Positions 40,281 through 50,056 of a stretch of DNA of 64,000 nucleotides are shown here, in pieces. The stretch spans positions 18,488 through 82,487 of the forward strand of contig NZ_LZKU01000203.1 of assembly GCF_001672975.1 (NCBI RefSeq), read 5' to 3'. The stretch's first letter is position 1, and the number at the start of each line of letters is the position of its first letter. Under the pieces are notes generated by a model. The model had not been told where the DNA came from. It worked only from the letters and a program-made list of their open reading frames with translations, and made no database searches. The translations under genes were made by a program, and so were the position numbers. The stretch is from Mycobacterium sp. 1465703.0 (lineage in GTDB: Bacteria > Actinomycetota > Actinomycetes > Mycobacteriales > Mycobacteriaceae).

Positions 40281-41246
40281 ATGGCGCCGCCGGATCCGTC
40301 GGTTACCCGCATCGAGGGGCCGTGGCGCCATCTCGATGTGCACGCCAACGGCATCCGCTTCCACGTCGTCGAGGCGGTGACGGCCGGCGACGCCGACGGC
40401 GTCCCGGCGACAGCACGCCCGCTGGTGATGCTGCTGCACGGGTTCGGATCGTTCTGGTGGTCCTGGCGTCATCAGCTTCGCGGACTGCGCGGGGCGCGAG
40501 TGGTTGCCGTCGACCTGCGCGGCTACGGCGGCAGCGACAAGCCGCCCCGCGGTTACGACGGCTGGACGATGGCCGGCGACACGGCCGGACTCATTCGGGC
40601 GCTGGGCCACTCCTCGGCGAGCTTGGTGGGCCACGCCGACGGCGGGCTGGCCTGCTGGGCCACCGCCTTGCTGCATCCACGGCTGGTGTCGGCGATCGCA
40701 CTGATCAGCTCACCGCACCCGGCGGCATTGCGGCGTTCCACGTTGACGCGACGCGACCAGGGTTGTGCACTCCTGCCGACGCTGCTGCGATACCAAATAC
40801 CGATGTGGCCCGAGCGTATGTTGACCCGAGACAACGCCGCCGAGATCGAGCGCCTGGTACGTAGCCGTAGCTGCGACAAATGGATTGCATCCGAAGACTT
40901 TTCCGAAACCATTGGTTATCTGCGGACGGCGATTCAGATCCCGGCGGCCGCGCACTGTGCACTGGAATACCAGCGCTGGGCCGTACGCAGCCAGTTGCGC
41001 GACGAGGGCCGGCGCTTCATGAAGTCGATGTGTCAGCAGCTCACCGTGCCGCTGCTACACCTGCGCGGCGAGGCGGATCCCTACATGCTGGCCGACTCGG
41101 TCGATCGCACCCAGCGCTACGCCCCACAGGGGCGTTATCTATCCATCGCTGGCGCAGGGCATTTCAGTCACGAAGAAGCACCTGAGGAAATCAACAGGCA
41201 CCTCACGAAATTCCTCGAGCAGGTGCACCTGTCCCGAGCCATGTAA
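40281..41246 (+). CDS. ephE: Alpha/beta hydrolase, probable epoxide hydrolase EphE
   Basis: A 321-residue alpha/beta hydrolase. Oxyanion motif LLHGFGSFWWSW, nucleophile Asp120 in LVGHADGGL (Asp rather than Ser, as in epoxide hydrolases and dehalogenases), and C-terminal His in GAGHFSHEE. Orthologue of Rv3670; substrate unproved. ATG follows the stop of the previous gene directly. Convergent with marP. Confidence 0.9.
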   Translation: MAPPDPSVTRIEGPWRHLDVHANGIRFHVVEAVTAGDADGVPATARPLVMLLHGFGSFWWSWRHQLRGLRGARVVAVDLRGYGGSDKPPRGYDGWTMAGDTAGLIRALGHSSASLVGHADGGLACWATALLHPRLVSAIALISSPHPAALRRSTLTRRDQGCALLPTLLRYQIPMWPERMLTRDNAAEIERLVRSRSCDKWIASEDFSETIGYLRTAIQIPAAAHCALEYQRWAVRSQLRDEGRRFMKSMCQQLTVPLLHLRGEADPYMLADSVDRTQRYAPQGRYLSIAGAGHFSHEEAPEEINRHLTKFLEQVHLSRAM

Positions 41247-41251
41247 CTGGC

Positions 41252-42460
41252 TCAGCCGACGCAGGATCCGGTGCCGACCAGTTGGGTGTCGCCGACCCTG
41301 GCAAGCTGACTGGCTACCTCGTCGGCGGTCAACACGAAGCCGGTATCGGGGTCGTCGACGGCAGCACCGAACACCACGCCGAGCACATGACCGTCGAGGT
41401 CGATCAACGGTCCACCCGAATTGCCTTGCTCCACACTGGCTCTGATGGTGTAGACGTCGCGGGTGACTGGCGCCGGATCCCGGTAGATGTCGGGGCCGCT
41501 CAATTTGATCAGCTCCCGAATCCTGGCCGGTGTCGCGGTGAAGTTGCCACCGCCCGGATAGCCCAGGACTACCACGCTGGCACCGGTTTTCGCGTCACCT
41601 TGGGCGAAAGACAATGGGGGCGGCGGCAAATTGGGCACGGCCAGGATCGCGACGTCGACGGACGGATCGTAGGACACCACGGTGGCGTCCAGCGGATTGC
41701 CGCTGGCATAGATCTGAACGCTGTTGGATCCGGCCACCACGTGCGCATTGGTCATCACCCGGTCGGGTGCAATCACGAATCCACTGCCCTCCAACACTTT
41801 CTGGCAGCTGGGGGCCAGGCTGCGCACCTTGACCACGCTGGGCGCGGTGGCCTGCACCACCGGATTGCTGGCCAGCTCGGGATCGGGTGAGGCGACCGGA
41901 ATGACCGGGGTGCGGCTGAACGGCTCCAGCACCGCGGGCAGCCCGGAGGTGTTCAGCAGCGCGGAAAGCCGCTTGGGCACCGTCTTGAGCCAGGGCGGCG
42001 CTACTTCGTTGACGCGAGCCAAAACCCGTGAACCGCGGACCGCGGCGGCCAGCTCCGGCTGGTCCTTCGACTGCGTCAGCGGCGTCGCCAGCAACCACGC
42101 CGCAGTCAGCACCACGACCAGCTGCACCCCCACCCCGATGATCGAGTCGACCGTGCGGATGGAGCGGCTGCGGATCGCGCCGCGGACGGCGCGCCCCAAC
42201 ACCACACCGGCGACCTCACCGACGACGACCAGCGCGAGGATCAGGAACAGTGCCGCAAACAATTTCGCGCGCGGGGCGGCGATGTGGCTGACCAGGTGGG
42301 GTGCCAGCAGCACCCCCGCGATCGCGCCCAGCAGTACGCCCACAAACGAGAGCAGCGAGCCCAATGCCCCCGATCGCCAACCCGAGATCGCCGCGATGAA
42401 GGCGACCGCCAGAACGGCGACATCCAGCCACTGCGACGGGCTCATCGAATTCAGATTCAT
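41252..42460 (-). CDS. marP: Membrane serine protease MarP
   Basis: A 402-residue protein with four N-terminal membrane helices and a periplasmic chymotrypsin-like domain. Triad His240 (NAHVV), Asp269 (SVDVAIL), Ser348 (GNSGGP) equals His235/Asp264/Ser343 of M. tuberculosis MarP after five extra N-terminal residues. Cys219 and the C-terminal Cys form the expected disulfide. MarP protects the cell at acid pH by activating a cell-wall hydrolase. ATG 42460 overlaps the Nudix stop as ATGA; ATG 42445 gives the M. tuberculosis length. Confidence 0.95.
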   Translation of the reverse strand: MNLNSMSPSQWLDVAVLAVAFIAAISGWRSGALGSLLSFVGVLLGAIAGVLLAPHLVSHIAAPRAKLFAALFLILALVVVGEVAGVVLGRAVRGAIRSRSIRTVDSIIGVGVQLVVVLTAAWLLATPLTQSKDQPELAAAVRGSRVLARVNEVAPPWLKTVPKRLSALLNTSGLPAVLEPFSRTPVIPVASPDPELASNPVVQATAPSVVKVRSLAPSCQKVLEGSGFVIAPDRVMTNAHVVAGSNSVQIYASGNPLDATVVSYDPSVDVAILAVPNLPPPPLSFAQGDAKTGASVVVLGYPGGGNFTATPARIRELIKLSGPDIYRDPAPVTRDVYTIRASVEQGNSGGPLIDLDGHVLGVVFGAAVDDPDTGFVLTADEVASQLARVGDTQLVGTGSCVG

Positions 42461-43275
42461 CGCCGGGACCCGTCCTCGCCGCCGACCAGCGCCATCGCCG
42501 CGTCCAGCTCCCGCTCATCGCTGGTGTCCCACGGCTGGGCCCAGCCGGCGACGTCGAGCAGCGCTGAGATCACCTGGCCAGTGAATCCCCAGACCAGCAT
42601 CTCGTTGAGCAGAAACGCCGGTCCGGCCCACCGGCGGCCGAGATCGCCGCGGTAGACCATCAGCCGGTTCTCCGGATTGATGAAGGCGCGCACCGGAACT
42701 CGCGCCACGACCGCCGTCTCGGCCTCGTTGACGACGGCGACCGGGCCGGGGTCGGGCGAATAGGCCAGTACCGGGACGACGTGGAATTGCGACGGCGCGA
42801 TGAACATCTTTTCCATCGTCGCCAGGGGAGTCAGCTTGCTGACGTCGATCCCGGTTTCCTCGCGGGCCTCGCGCAGGGCGGTGTGCACCGGACCGTCGTC
42901 GGTGGGGTCGGCGGCGCCACCGGGAAACGCCGCCTGGCCGGCGTGGTGACGAAGGGTCGACGCCCGCACGGTGACCAGCAGATCGGCGTCATCGGGGATA
43001 CCGCCATCGGGCGGGCCGGATTCCGGACCGGAGAACAGCACCAGGACGGCGGCTTCGCGGCTGGCGCCGCGCAGGGTTGCCACCGCCGACACGGCCTTAC
43101 TGGTGATCATCGCCAGCACGTCGGCCGGCAGGCGGCGCCGGGCCGCATCCGGAACGTCATCGACGTGGTCGACCAGTGGACGCAGCCAGGACGGGCTGGC
43201 GTCAGGCTTCAGCGGAACGGCCCCGGGCGCGCGGGCGGGGTCCCCATTCCGCAGGGGCGAACCCCCAGAACTCAC
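42457..43275 (-). CDS. CoA-type Nudix hydrolase (Rv3672c)
   Basis: A 272-residue Nudix protein. The CoA pyrophosphatase subgroup marker is seen as STLRHHAGQAAFPGG before the Nudix box ending REAREETGI. Splits CoA or related nucleotides; the N-terminal 90 residues are an extension with ARRRLPADVLAMI. Coupled to marP by a 4-base overlap; 29 bases after the thioredoxin-like gene. Confidence 0.9.
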   Translation of the reverse strand: MSSGGSPLRNGDPARAPGAVPLKPDASPSWLRPLVDHVDDVPDAARRRLPADVLAMITSKAVSAVATLRGASREAAVLVLFSGPESGPPDGGIPDDADLLVTVRASTLRHHAGQAAFPGGAADPTDDGPVHTALREAREETGIDVSKLTPLATMEKMFIAPSQFHVVPVLAYSPDPGPVAVVNEAETAVVARVPVRAFINPENRLMVYRGDLGRRWAGPAFLLNEMLVWGFTGQVISALLDVAGWAQPWDTSDERELDAAMALVGGEDGSRR

Positions 43276-43304
43276 GGCCCCTCCAGTCGGTTCAATTTTT
43301 CCGC

Positions 43305-43961
43305 TTATCCCCTGTCGTTGCCGATCGCGGCCGCGATCTCGTCGGCAGAGTTGAAAGCTCGTGGCAGCGTCTGGGCAACGCTACCGTCCGGCCGGAGCAC
43401 CACCGTCGCGGGCATCACATTTACCACGTGCAGCGCGGCCGCTACCCGGCGACGACCATCTTGCAGGGTCGGCAGGCGCACACCGAGCTCGGCCAGTCGC
43501 AGCAGAGCGGCCGTCTCGTTCTCGTCTTGATGCACCGTCACCACCATCACGTCCGAACCGGCCCGACGTTGATACTCGGCCATCGCGGGCAATTCGGCAG
43601 CGCACGGCGCGCACCAATATGCCCACAAGTTGAGGACCACCCGGCGCCCGGCCACCGCGCGGGCGACGTCGACAACCGAACCGTCGGCGGCGCATTCGGC
43701 CGTCACACCGCGCAGCGCCTCAGGGCCGGGGCTACTTCCGGCGCCGGGACACGGCGGCAAGCCGGCACGCTGTCGCGGACCTGACAATGCGGCGGGGGTA
43801 TCAGCGTCGCGGTGTTCCCGGTCGGCCCCTGTTTGGCTGCTCGCGGGCGTCGACGTTGAGGAGGAGTCATCGCGCAGCTGGGCGACCAGCGCCGCGATCA
43901 GCGCCGCCACCACTGCGAGAATCGCAATGTGCCAGCGGGCCTTCCGGGTCAGCGTCGGCAT
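43305..43961 (-). CDS. Membrane-anchored thioredoxin-like protein (Rv3673c)
   Basis: A 218-residue TlpA/ResA-type protein. N-terminal anchor at residues 11-28, a Ser/Thr-rich linker, then a thioredoxin fold with redox motif NLWAYWCAPCAAELP and the cis-Pro region VMPATVVL. Acts outside the membrane on protein thiols or cytochrome maturation; partner unknown. Part of the minus-strand run nth to marP. Confidence 0.9.
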   Translation of the reverse strand: MPTLTRKARWHIAILAVVAALIAALVAQLRDDSSSTSTPASSQTGADREHRDADTPAALSGPRQRAGLPPCPGAGSSPGPEALRGVTAECAADGSVVDVARAVAGRRVVLNLWAYWCAPCAAELPAMAEYQRRAGSDVMVVTVHQDENETAALLRLAELGVRLPTLQDGRRRVAAALHVVNVMPATVVLRPDGSVAQTLPRAFNSADEIAAAIGNDRG

Positions 43962-43983
43962 TGCAGGGTCGGTCGAAGCGGGC

Positions 43984-44781
43984 TTACAGCCCGGCCAAGG
44001 CGAGCAGGTGCTCGGTTTCCGGGCCCTTCACCAGAGGCGCCGCCAACGCGGCTTCGGTGGGGCCGAGACCGAACGAGGGGCAGTCTTTGGCGATCAGGCA
44101 GACGCCGCAGGCCGGTTTGCGCGCGTGGCACACCCGCCGGCCGTGAAAGATCACCCGGTGGCTCAACATGGTCCACTCACGTCGTTCGATGAGCTCGCCG
44201 ACGGAGTGCTCGATCTTGACCGGATCCTTCTCCGTGGTCCAGCGCCATCTGTGCACCAGCCGGGCGAAATGGGTGTCGACCGTAATGCCGGGGATTCCGA
44301 ACGCGTTCCCCAGAATGACGTTGGCCGTTTTGCGTCCGACTCCGGGCAAGGCGACCAGTTCGGCCATGGTCGAAGGCACTTCACCGTGAAACCGCTCGAC
44401 CAGAGCCTGGCCCAGGCCGATCAGCGAGGTCGCCTTATTGCGGAAAAAACCGGTCGGCCGGATCAGGTTTTCCAGTTCGTCGCGGTCCGCCTGCGCATAA
44501 TCCAGCGCCGACGGATAACGCTTGAACAAAGCCGGCGTTGTCAGGTTGACCCGTTTATCGGTGCTCTGCGCCGAAAGGATGGTAGCCACCGTCAGTTCCA
44601 GCGGCGTGGTGAAGTCGAGCTCGCAATGCGCGTCCGGAAACGCTTGTGCCAGAGCACGATTCATTCGTCGCGCTCGGCGCACCAAGCCGGCCCGGGTCTC
44701 CTCGGACCAGCGTCGGGCATCGGCGCCGCCGGCGCGAGCCGATGTTGATTTCGAACGCCCGGACGACTTTGCCGCTGTCAC
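43984..44781 (-). CDS. nth: Endonuclease III
   Basis: A 265-residue DNA glycosylase/AP lyase that removes oxidised pyrimidines. Helix-hairpin-helix [12 protein letters not shown] with catalytic Lys151, Asp169 in VDTHF, and an iron-sulfur cluster Cys218-x6-Cys225-x2-Cys228-x5-Cys234. The N-terminal 22 residues are basic and poorly conserved, so a start slightly downstream is possible. 22 bases upstream of the thioredoxin-like gene. Confidence 0.95.
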   Translation of the reverse strand: MTAAKSSGRSKSTSARAGGADARRWSEETRAGLVRRARRMNRALAQAFPDAHCELDFTTPLELTVATILSAQSTDKRVNLTTPALFKRYPSALDYAQADRDELENLIRPTGFFRNKATSLIGLGQALVERFHGEVPSTMAELVALPGVGRKTANVILGNAFGIPGITVDTHFARLVHRWRWTTEKDPVKIEHSVGELIERREWTMLSHRVIFHGRRVCHARKPACGVCLIAKDCPSFGLGPTEAALAAPLVKGPETEHLLALAGL

Positions 44782-44837
44782 GTACGACAGAGTACTGATT
44801 TCGTGATCTGACTGAGACCCCGTGTTGATTCCAGGCC

Positions 44838-45233
44838 ATGTTTACTCTTCGTGTGTCGTGGTTGCTGGTGGCCGGTGTTCCGGCGCTGCTGATGCTGGCG
44901 GCGCTGGGTCTTGGGCGGCTCGAATCCGAGCTTGCCCCCAGCCCCTTGGCAGTAGCCGATGTCGACGAGTTTCTCGAGCGTGCAGGCGGTGTGGATATGC
45001 ACACGCTGGCCTGTGAAGGCATGCCGGAAGCGCTGGAATACCTGCATCGCCGCGAGGCCCGGCAGCTATCCGAAGCCCCGCCGGACGGGCGCAGCGCCGG
45101 ACCACGTCACGCCGCGCCGTCGTTTGCGATCGGATTCGTGGACCGCGATGAGATGACATTGCCGACTCGTATACACGGCCATTCGCATGTCGATCCGCAG
45201 TTTAAGGCACCTCGACACGCCAATCGTGTGTAG
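44838..45233 (+). CDS. Small exported or membrane protein (Rv3675 type)
   Basis: A 131-residue protein with one hydrophobic segment at residues 7-25, then an acidic, helical region ([11 protein letters not shown]) and two Cys-poor His-rich stretches near the end. No family recognised beyond orthology by position. ATG at 44838. Divergent from nth and about 105 bases before crp on the same strand. Confidence 0.78.
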   Translation: MFTLRVSWLLVAGVPALLMLAALGLGRLESELAPSPLAVADVDEFLERAGGVDMHTLACEGMPEALEYLHRREARQLSEAPPDGRSAGPRHAAPSFAIGFVDRDEMTLPTRIHGHSHVDPQFKAPRHANRV

Positions 45234-45338
45234 CGTTGGCACGTTAGACACAATGGCGTTCCTCTAGACTCGTCACGCGAGCAAGGGGTTAGCCTGCCCG
45301 TATCACATTTAATTTTTTGGGAAAGTTGAAGAGGCAAC

Positions 45339-46013
45339 GTGGACGAGATCCTGGCAAGGGCAGGAATCTTCCAAGGGGTTGAACCCGGCGCAGTCACAGC
45401 ACTGACCAAGCAGCTGCAACCCGTCGACTTCCCCCGCGGACACACGGTCTTCGCCGAGGGGGAACCTGGCGACCGGCTGTACATCATCGTCTCGGGGAAG
45501 GTGAAGATCGGTCGCCGTTCACCCGATGGACGCGAGAACCTGCTGACGATCATGGGCCCATCGGACATGTTCGGCGAATTGTCGATTTTCGACCCGGGTC
45601 CACGGACTTCCAGCGCCACCACCATCACCGAGGTGCGCGCGGTGTCGATGGACCGGGATGCGCTGCGGGCGTGGATCGCTGACCGGCCCGAGATCGCCGA
45701 GCAGCTGTTGCGGGTGCTGGCCCGACGGCTGCGTCGCACCAACAACAACTTGGCCGACCTCATCTTCACCGACGTGCCCGGCCGGGTGGCCAAGCAGCTG
45801 CTGCAGCTTGCCCAGCGGTTCGGCACCCAAGAGGGCGGCGCGATGCGGGTCACCCACGATCTGACGCAAGAAGAGATCGCGCAGCTGGTTGGGGCTTCCC
45901 GCGAGACGGTGAACAAGGCACTGGCCGACTTCGCCCACCGCGGCTGGATCCGACTGGAGGGCAAGAGCGTGCTGATCTCGGATTCCGAGCGACTGGCCCG
46001 CCGAGCGAGGTAA
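45339..46013 (+). CDS. crp: cAMP receptor protein Crp
   Basis: A 224-residue CRP/FNR regulator. cAMP pocket: [19 protein letters not shown], with the ligand Glu/Arg/Ser-Thr group; helix-turn-helix: [21 protein letters not shown]. Orthologue of Rv3676, which binds TGTGA-N6-TCACA sites and controls many genes in response to cAMP, here presumably including that made by the cyclase at 14.6 kb. GTG start at 45339 with GAAGAGG upstream. Its last codons fall inside a duplicated segment. Confidence 0.97.
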   Translation: MDEILARAGIFQGVEPGAVTALTKQLQPVDFPRGHTVFAEGEPGDRLYIIVSGKVKIGRRSPDGRENLLTIMGPSDMFGELSIFDPGPRTSSATTITEVRAVSMDRDALRAWIADRPEIAEQLLRVLARRLRRTNNNLADLIFTDVPGRVAKQLLQLAQRFGTQEGGAMRVTHDLTQEEIAQLVGASRETVNKALADFAHRGWIRLEGKSVLISDSERLARRAR

Positions 46014-46087
46014 GCGCGGGCGTAGCCCGGGCGCAACCGAGCGAGCATCAAACCCCGAGCGAGGTAAGCGCGGGCGTAGCCCGGGCG
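46001..46087. repeat. Two 33-bp direct repeats at the 3' end of crp
   Basis: Perfect copies at 46001-46033 and 46055-46087, period 54 bases. The first covers the last codons and stop of crp. Each contains the small inverted repeat CGGGC-gta-GCCCG. A similar pattern lies after lpqG and after the second GET3-like ATPase. Confidence 0.85.
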
Positions 46088-46154
46088 GGTTGCGCGGCCG
46101 GCGTTGCCACAACAGTCACATTGGCACCGTCTGGGGAACCATAAAGCGAGTTTC

Positions 46155-46184
46155 AAACGTGCTAGCGCCGGCGCTAGCACGTTT
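46155..46184. terminator. 30-bp perfect palindrome, probable bidirectional terminator
   Basis: AAACGTGCTAGCGCC is followed directly by its reverse complement with no spacer. The flanking A and T runs give each strand a GC stem ending in T residues. It sits between the converging crp and MBL-hydrolase genes. A large regulator site is the alternative reading. Confidence 0.75.
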
Positions 46185-46245
46185 CAGAAGCACTCCGCAC
46201 TTCCAATCCCCGAACGCCTGGGGCAATAGTGACTGCCGTGAACAG

Positions 46246-47046
46246 CTAGGCCGTTGGCTCGGAGCGCAAATAGTTCAGCTGCACCTGCACCGACCACTCG
46301 GCGGCATCCCAGAGCTTCTCGTCGACGTCGACATAAACGTGTTCGACGATCCGGCGGGCGCTGGCATCCTCCCCCAGCTCCCGCAACGCGGAACGCACCT
46401 GCTCCAGACGCTGCTGGCGATGCACGAGATAGCCCTGCGTGACGCCTTCCAGATCGGCCAGATCCGGACCGTGTCCGGGCAGCACCGTCCGCCGGCCCAG
46501 GCCGCGCAGTCGCCGCAACGATTCCAGGTAAGCGGTCAGACTGCCGTCCTCCTTATCGAGGACGGCAGTGCCGCGGCCCAGGACGGTGTCGGCGGTCATC
46601 ACGGCGTCGTCGAGCAGGAAGGACAGCGAATCGGCGGTGTGGCCGGGCGTCGCCATCACCTTGATCTTGAGGCCGGCGGCATCGATCACCTCGCCGTCGG
46701 TCAGTTCGCCGCCGAGACCGCGCAGAAAACCGCTGCCCGCCGAGCGAACCGTCGCGCCGGTCAGTTCGACCAGCTTGTCGATGCCGTCGGTGTGATCGCT
46801 GTGCCGGTGACTTATCAACACCAAGGCGATACGGCCCAGCGCGGCAACCCGCGCGATGTGCTCGTCGTCGTCGGGGCCGGGATCGACGATGACCAGCTCG
46901 TCGCTGCGCGGGCCGCGCAGCACCCAGGTGTTGGTGCCCTCCAGCGTCAGCAAACCGGGGTTCTCGGCCAACAGGACCGACGCGGTCTCGGTCACCGCCC
47001 GCAACTTGGCGTATGCGGGATGGGTCAGCTCGGCAGCCTCGGTCAC
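46246..47046 (-). CDS. Metallo-beta-lactamase fold hydrolase (Rv3677c)
   Basis: A 266-residue MBL-fold protein, LACTB2-like. Metal motif HRHSDHTDG, then TPGHTADS and LPGHGP, supply the usual His/Asp ligands. LACTB2-type enzymes can be ribonucleases or hydrolases; the substrate is not evident. GTG at 47046 lies five bases after the RidA-like gene, so they are co-transcribed. Confidence 0.88.
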   Translation of the reverse strand: MTEAAELTHPAYAKLRAVTETASVLLAENPGLLTLEGTNTWVLRGPRSDELVIVDPGPDDDEHIARVAALGRIALVLISHRHSDHTDGIDKLVELTGATVRSAGSGFLRGLGGELTDGEVIDAAGLKIKVMATPGHTADSLSFLLDDAVMTADTVLGRGTAVLDKEDGSLTAYLESLRRLRGLGRRTVLPGHGPDLADLEGVTQGYLVHRQQRLEQVRSALRELGEDASARRIVEHVYVDVDEKLWDAAEWSVQVQLNYLRSEPTA

Positions 47047-47051
47047 GGACG

Positions 47052-47507
47052 TCAGCCGACCTCGACGATCAGCTCCACTTCCACCGGCGCGTCCAGTGGC
47101 AGCTCGGAGACGCCGACCGCCGAACGCGCATGCGCACCCTGCTCGCCGAACACCTCGGCGAGCAGATCGGAGGCCCCGTTGATGATGCTCGGCTGACCAT
47201 TGAACCCGGGGGCCGACGCCACGAACCCGACGACCTTCACCACCTGGGTCACCGCGTCGATGCCCACCAGCGAATTAATGGCTGCCAGCGCGTTGAGCGC
47301 ACAGATCCGCGCCAGCGCCTTGCCGTCGTCCGGGCTGACCTCGGCGCCGACCTTGCCGGTGCCCATCAGCTTTCCGGCCTGCATGGGTAACTGCCCAGCG
47401 GTGTAGACCAGGTTGCCGGTGCGGACCGCGGGTACATAGGAGGCCAGCGGCGCGACCACCTCGGGAAGCGTGAGGCCGAGTTGCCCTAGCCGGTCCGAAG
47501 CACTCAT
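47052..47507 (-). CDS. RidA/YjgF-family protein (Rv3678c)
   Basis: A 151-residue Rid-family trimeric protein. Conserved stretches: VRTGNLVYTAGQLPM and the C-terminal VEVELIVEV. The Arg of the imine-deaminase site of true RidA is not obvious in the usual place near residue 105, where HARSAVGV is found, so activity may be kept in modified form. ATG at 47507, four bases after the DUF4177 gene. Confidence 0.87.
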   Translation of the reverse strand: MSASDRLGQLGLTLPEVVAPLASYVPAVRTGNLVYTAGQLPMQAGKLMGTGKVGAEVSPDDGKALARICALNALAAINSLVGIDAVTQVVKVVGFVASAPGFNGQPSIINGASDLLAEVFGEQGAHARSAVGVSELPLDAPVEVELIVEVG

Positions 47508-47511
47508 CCGA

Positions 47512-47673
47512 TCACTTGGGACGCTTCAGGTACGCGACGTGCTGCTCGCCGGTCGGCCCCTGCAGCACGGACACCAGCTCCCAGCCATCGGCACCCCACT
47601 GGTCGAGGATCTGTTTGGTGGCGTGCGTCAGCAGCGGGACCGTGACGTACTCCCATGCGGTCGGTTGGCTCAT
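47512..47673 (-). CDS. DUF4177 small protein (Rv3678A type)
   Basis: A 53-residue protein reading MSQPTAWEYVTVPLL, later DQWGADGWELVSVL, the signature of DUF4177, and ending LKRPK. Function unknown. ATG at 47673 lies 6 bases after a minus-strand TANNNT motif. Heads the run to the RidA-like and MBL genes and is divergent from the first GET3-like gene. Confidence 0.88.
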   Translation of the reverse strand: MSQPTAWEYVTVPLLTHATKQILDQWGADGWELVSVLQGPTGEQHVAYLKRPK

Positions 47674-47679
47674 GCCGCG

Positions 47680-47685
47680 AGCTTA
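47680..47685 (-). promoter_or_regulatory. Putative -10 element for leaderless DUF4177 gene
   Basis: TAAGCT on the minus strand, 6 bases before the ATG at 47673, no ribosome binding site. Inference from spacing. Confidence 0.4.
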
Positions 47686-47731
47686 TCGGTCCGAGGTGAA
47701 CCGCTCCGGCCAGCCCAAGGGCAGGTCGGGC

Positions 47732-47737
47732 TAGCAT
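47732..47737 (+). promoter_or_regulatory. Putative -10 element for leaderless Rv3679-type gene
   Basis: TAGCAT, 6 bases before the GTG at 47744. With the divergent element at 47680-47685 it makes a compact two-way promoter region of about 70 bases. Confidence 0.4.
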
Positions 47738-47743
47738 GCGAAG

Positions 47744-48763
47744 GTGGCAACCACATCGGGCGGCGGAACCGCCGTTGGCTGGCCGGCGCGCTTGACGAAG
47801 GCGCGTTTACATTTTGTGACCGGCAAAGGCGGTACCGGTAAGTCGACGATCGCGGCCGCGCTGGCACTGACGCTGGCCGCCGGCGGTCGCAAGGTCCTGC
47901 TGGTGGAAGTCGAGGGCCGCCAAGGGATTGCGCAACTCTTCGACGTGCCGCCCCTGCCGTATCAGGAGGTGAAGATCGCGACCGCCGAACGCGGCGGTCA
48001 GGTCAACGCCCTGGCAATCGACATCGAGGCCGCCTTCCTGGAATACCTCGATATGTTCTACAACCTGGGCATTGCGGGTCGAGCGATGCGCCGCATCGGT
48101 GCGATCGAATTCGCGACGACGATCGCGCCCGGTCTGCGCGACGTGTTGCTGACCGGCAAGATCAAAGAGACGGTGATACGCGTCGACAAGAACCGGCTTC
48201 CGGTTTATGACGCGATCGTCGTCGACGCCCCGCCGACCGGACGGATCGCACGCTTTCTGGATGTCACCAAAGCCGTGTCCGATTTGGCCAAGGGTGGCCC
48301 GGTGCATTCGCAGGCCGACGGCGTGGTGAAGTTGCTGCACTCAGAGCAGACCGCCATTCACTTAGTCACCCTGTTGGAGGCATTGCCGGTCCAGGAAACG
48401 CTGGAAGCGATCGAGGAGCTTGCCGACATGCAGCTACCGATCGGCAGTGTGATCGTGAACCGCAACATTCCCTCTTACCTGCAGCCGGCCGACCTGGCCA
48501 AGGCCGCAGAGGGACACGTCGATGCGGACTCGGTGCGAGCCGGATTGGAGAAGTCCGGAATCAAATTGAGCGACAAGGACTTCGCGGGCCTGCTGACCGA
48601 AACCATTGAGCATGCGACGGTGGTCGCTACCCGCGCCGAGATCGCGCAACAGCTCGATGCGCTGAAAGTGGCGCGACTGGAACTGCCGGCCATTTCCGAC
48701 GGGGTCGACCTCGGTAGCCTCTATGAGCTGTCGGAATCACTTGCACAGCAGGGGGTTCGATGA
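47744..48763 (+). CDS. GET3/ArsA-like ATPase, first of a pair (Rv3679)
   Basis: A 339-residue anion-transporting-ATPase-family protein. Deviant Walker [10 protein letters not shown] near residues 27-35 has the signature Lys; switch region VDAPPTGR follows. With the next gene it forms the Rv3679-Rv3680 complex, a bacterial GET3-like pair in M. tuberculosis tied to glycerol or lipid effects. GTG at 47744. The stop overlaps the next start by four bases. Confidence 0.9.
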   Translation: MATTSGGGTAVGWPARLTKARLHFVTGKGGTGKSTIAAALALTLAAGGRKVLLVEVEGRQGIAQLFDVPPLPYQEVKIATAERGGQVNALAIDIEAAFLEYLDMFYNLGIAGRAMRRIGAIEFATTIAPGLRDVLLTGKIKETVIRVDKNRLPVYDAIVVDAPPTGRIARFLDVTKAVSDLAKGGPVHSQADGVVKLLHSEQTAIHLVTLLEALPVQETLEAIEELADMQLPIGSVIVNRNIPSYLQPADLAKAAEGHVDADSVRAGLEKSGIKLSDKDFAGLLTETIEHATVVATRAEIAQQLDALKVARLELPAISDGVDLGSLYELSESLAQQGVR

Positions 48764-49917
48764 GCACCACACCCAATCGTCTTGATATGGCCGCAATCCT
48801 GGCCGATACCACCAATCGTGTAGTGGTCTGCTGCGGTGCGGGCGGGGTGGGCAAGACCACCAGCGCGGCGGCGATCGCGCTGCGGGCCGCCGAATACGGG
48901 CGCAACGTCTGCGTTTTGACGATCGACCCGGCCAAACGCCTGGCACAAGCACTGGGTGTCAGTGCCCTCGGTAACACACCGCAGCGCGTCCCGCTGGCCG
49001 CAGAGGTTCCCGGCGAGCTGCACGCGATGATGCTCGACATGCGTCGCACCTTCGACGAAATGGTGGTGCAGTACTCGGGACCCGGTCGCGCACAGGCGAT
49101 TCTGGACAACCAGTTCTACCAGACCGTCGCCAGCTCACTTGCCGGTACGCAGGAGTACATGGCGATGGAGAAGCTGGGTCAGTTGCTGGCGGAGGATCGC
49201 TGGGACTTGGTGGTTGTCGACACGCCGCCATCGCGCAACGCATTGGACTTCCTGGATGCGCCCAAGCGACTGGGCAGCTTCATGGACAGCCGATTGTGGC
49301 GGCTGCTGCTGGCTCCAGGCCGGGGCATCGGGCGGTTGGTAACCGGCGCAATGGGGTTGGCGATGAAGGCGATGTCCACCATTCTCGGTTCACAGATGCT
49401 GTCCGATGCCGCAGCGTTCGTGCAGTCACTGGATGCCACCTTCGGGGGCTTTCGCGAGAAGGCCGATCGCACCTACGCGCTGCTGAAGAGGCGCGGCACG
49501 CAGTTCGTTGTGGTGTCAGCGGCTGAGCCCGACGCGCTGCGCGAGGCGGCCTTCTTCGTCGACCGGCTGTCCCAGGAAGGCATGCCGCTCGCCGGACTGG
49601 TGTTGAACCGCACGCATCCGCCGTTGTGCTCATTGCCGGCCGAGCGGGCGATCGACGGCAGCCAAATGCTGGACCAGGAAGCCGACTCCGAAGCGGCATC
49701 GCTGGCCTCGGCGGTGTTGAAGATTCACGCTGAACGGGCGCAGATGGCCAAGCGGGAGATCAGATTGCTTTCCCGATTCACCGGAGCCAATCCGCACGTG
49801 CCGGTCGTCGGCGTTCCGTCGCTGCCGTTCGATGTGTCGGACTTGGAGGCGCTGCGCGCGCTCGCCGATCAGATCACTTCGGTCGGTGACGATGCGGGCC
49901 GGGCAGCGGCCCGCTGA
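48760..49917 (+). CDS. GET3/ArsA-like ATPase, second of a pair (Rv3680)
   Basis: A 385-residue partner. Walker [11 protein letters not shown] near residues 25-34 (first Lys replaced by Ala, so less deviant than its partner), Switch [14 protein letters not shown], Switch [16 protein letters not shown]. Differences between the two P-loops suggest a heterodimer with unequal sites. ATG at 48760 overlaps the upstream stop. The last codons and stop lie in a 43-bp segment repeated downstream. Confidence 0.9.
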   Translation: MSTTPNRLDMAAILADTTNRVVVCCGAGGVGKTTSAAAIALRAAEYGRNVCVLTIDPAKRLAQALGVSALGNTPQRVPLAAEVPGELHAMMLDMRRTFDEMVVQYSGPGRAQAILDNQFYQTVASSLAGTQEYMAMEKLGQLLAEDRWDLVVVDTPPSRNALDFLDAPKRLGSFMDSRLWRLLLAPGRGIGRLVTGAMGLAMKAMSTILGSQMLSDAAAFVQSLDATFGGFREKADRTYALLKRRGTQFVVVSAAEPDALREAAFFVDRLSQEGMPLAGLVLNRTHPPLCSLPAERAIDGSQMLDQEADSEAASLASAVLKIHAERAQMAKREIRLLSRFTGANPHVPVVGVPSLPFDVSDLEALRALADQITSVGDDAGRAAAR

Positions 49918-49980
49918 GGAACCGGCCCATCGGCCACGTCGGTGACGATGCGGGCCGGGCAGCGGCCCGCTGAGGAACCG
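49882..49980. repeat. Two 43-bp direct repeats at the 3' end of the second GET3-like gene
   Basis: Perfect copies at 49882-49924 and 49938-49980, period 56. The first includes the last codons and stop. Each contains the hairpin GCGGGCC-gggcagc-GGCCCGC, a likely terminator stem present twice. Confidence 0.85.
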
Positions 49981-50000
49981 CCAGTTGGCTTACCTGCGGC

Positions 50001-50048
50001 TCCGCCTGCTGTAACAGAAATGTAATGACGAACAGCAGACGAGGCGGA
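50001..50048. terminator. Imperfect inverted repeat before the whiB4 3' end
   Basis: TCCGCCTGCTGT (50001-50012) pairs with ACAGC and AGGCGGA (50032-50048) with one bulge. Between converging genes, probably a two-way terminator. Confidence 0.5.
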
Positions 50049-50056
50049 CCTGCAGC

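Noticed and set aside
39513..40676. N-terminal extension of the secreted protease frame to 630 residues
   Set aside because: It runs antisense across two real genes, and the signal peptide starts at 39482.
45225..45245. Possible Crp site upstream of crp (TGTG...CAC)
   Set aside because: The half-sites are one base too far apart and the right half lacks the final match to TGTGA-N6-TCACA.
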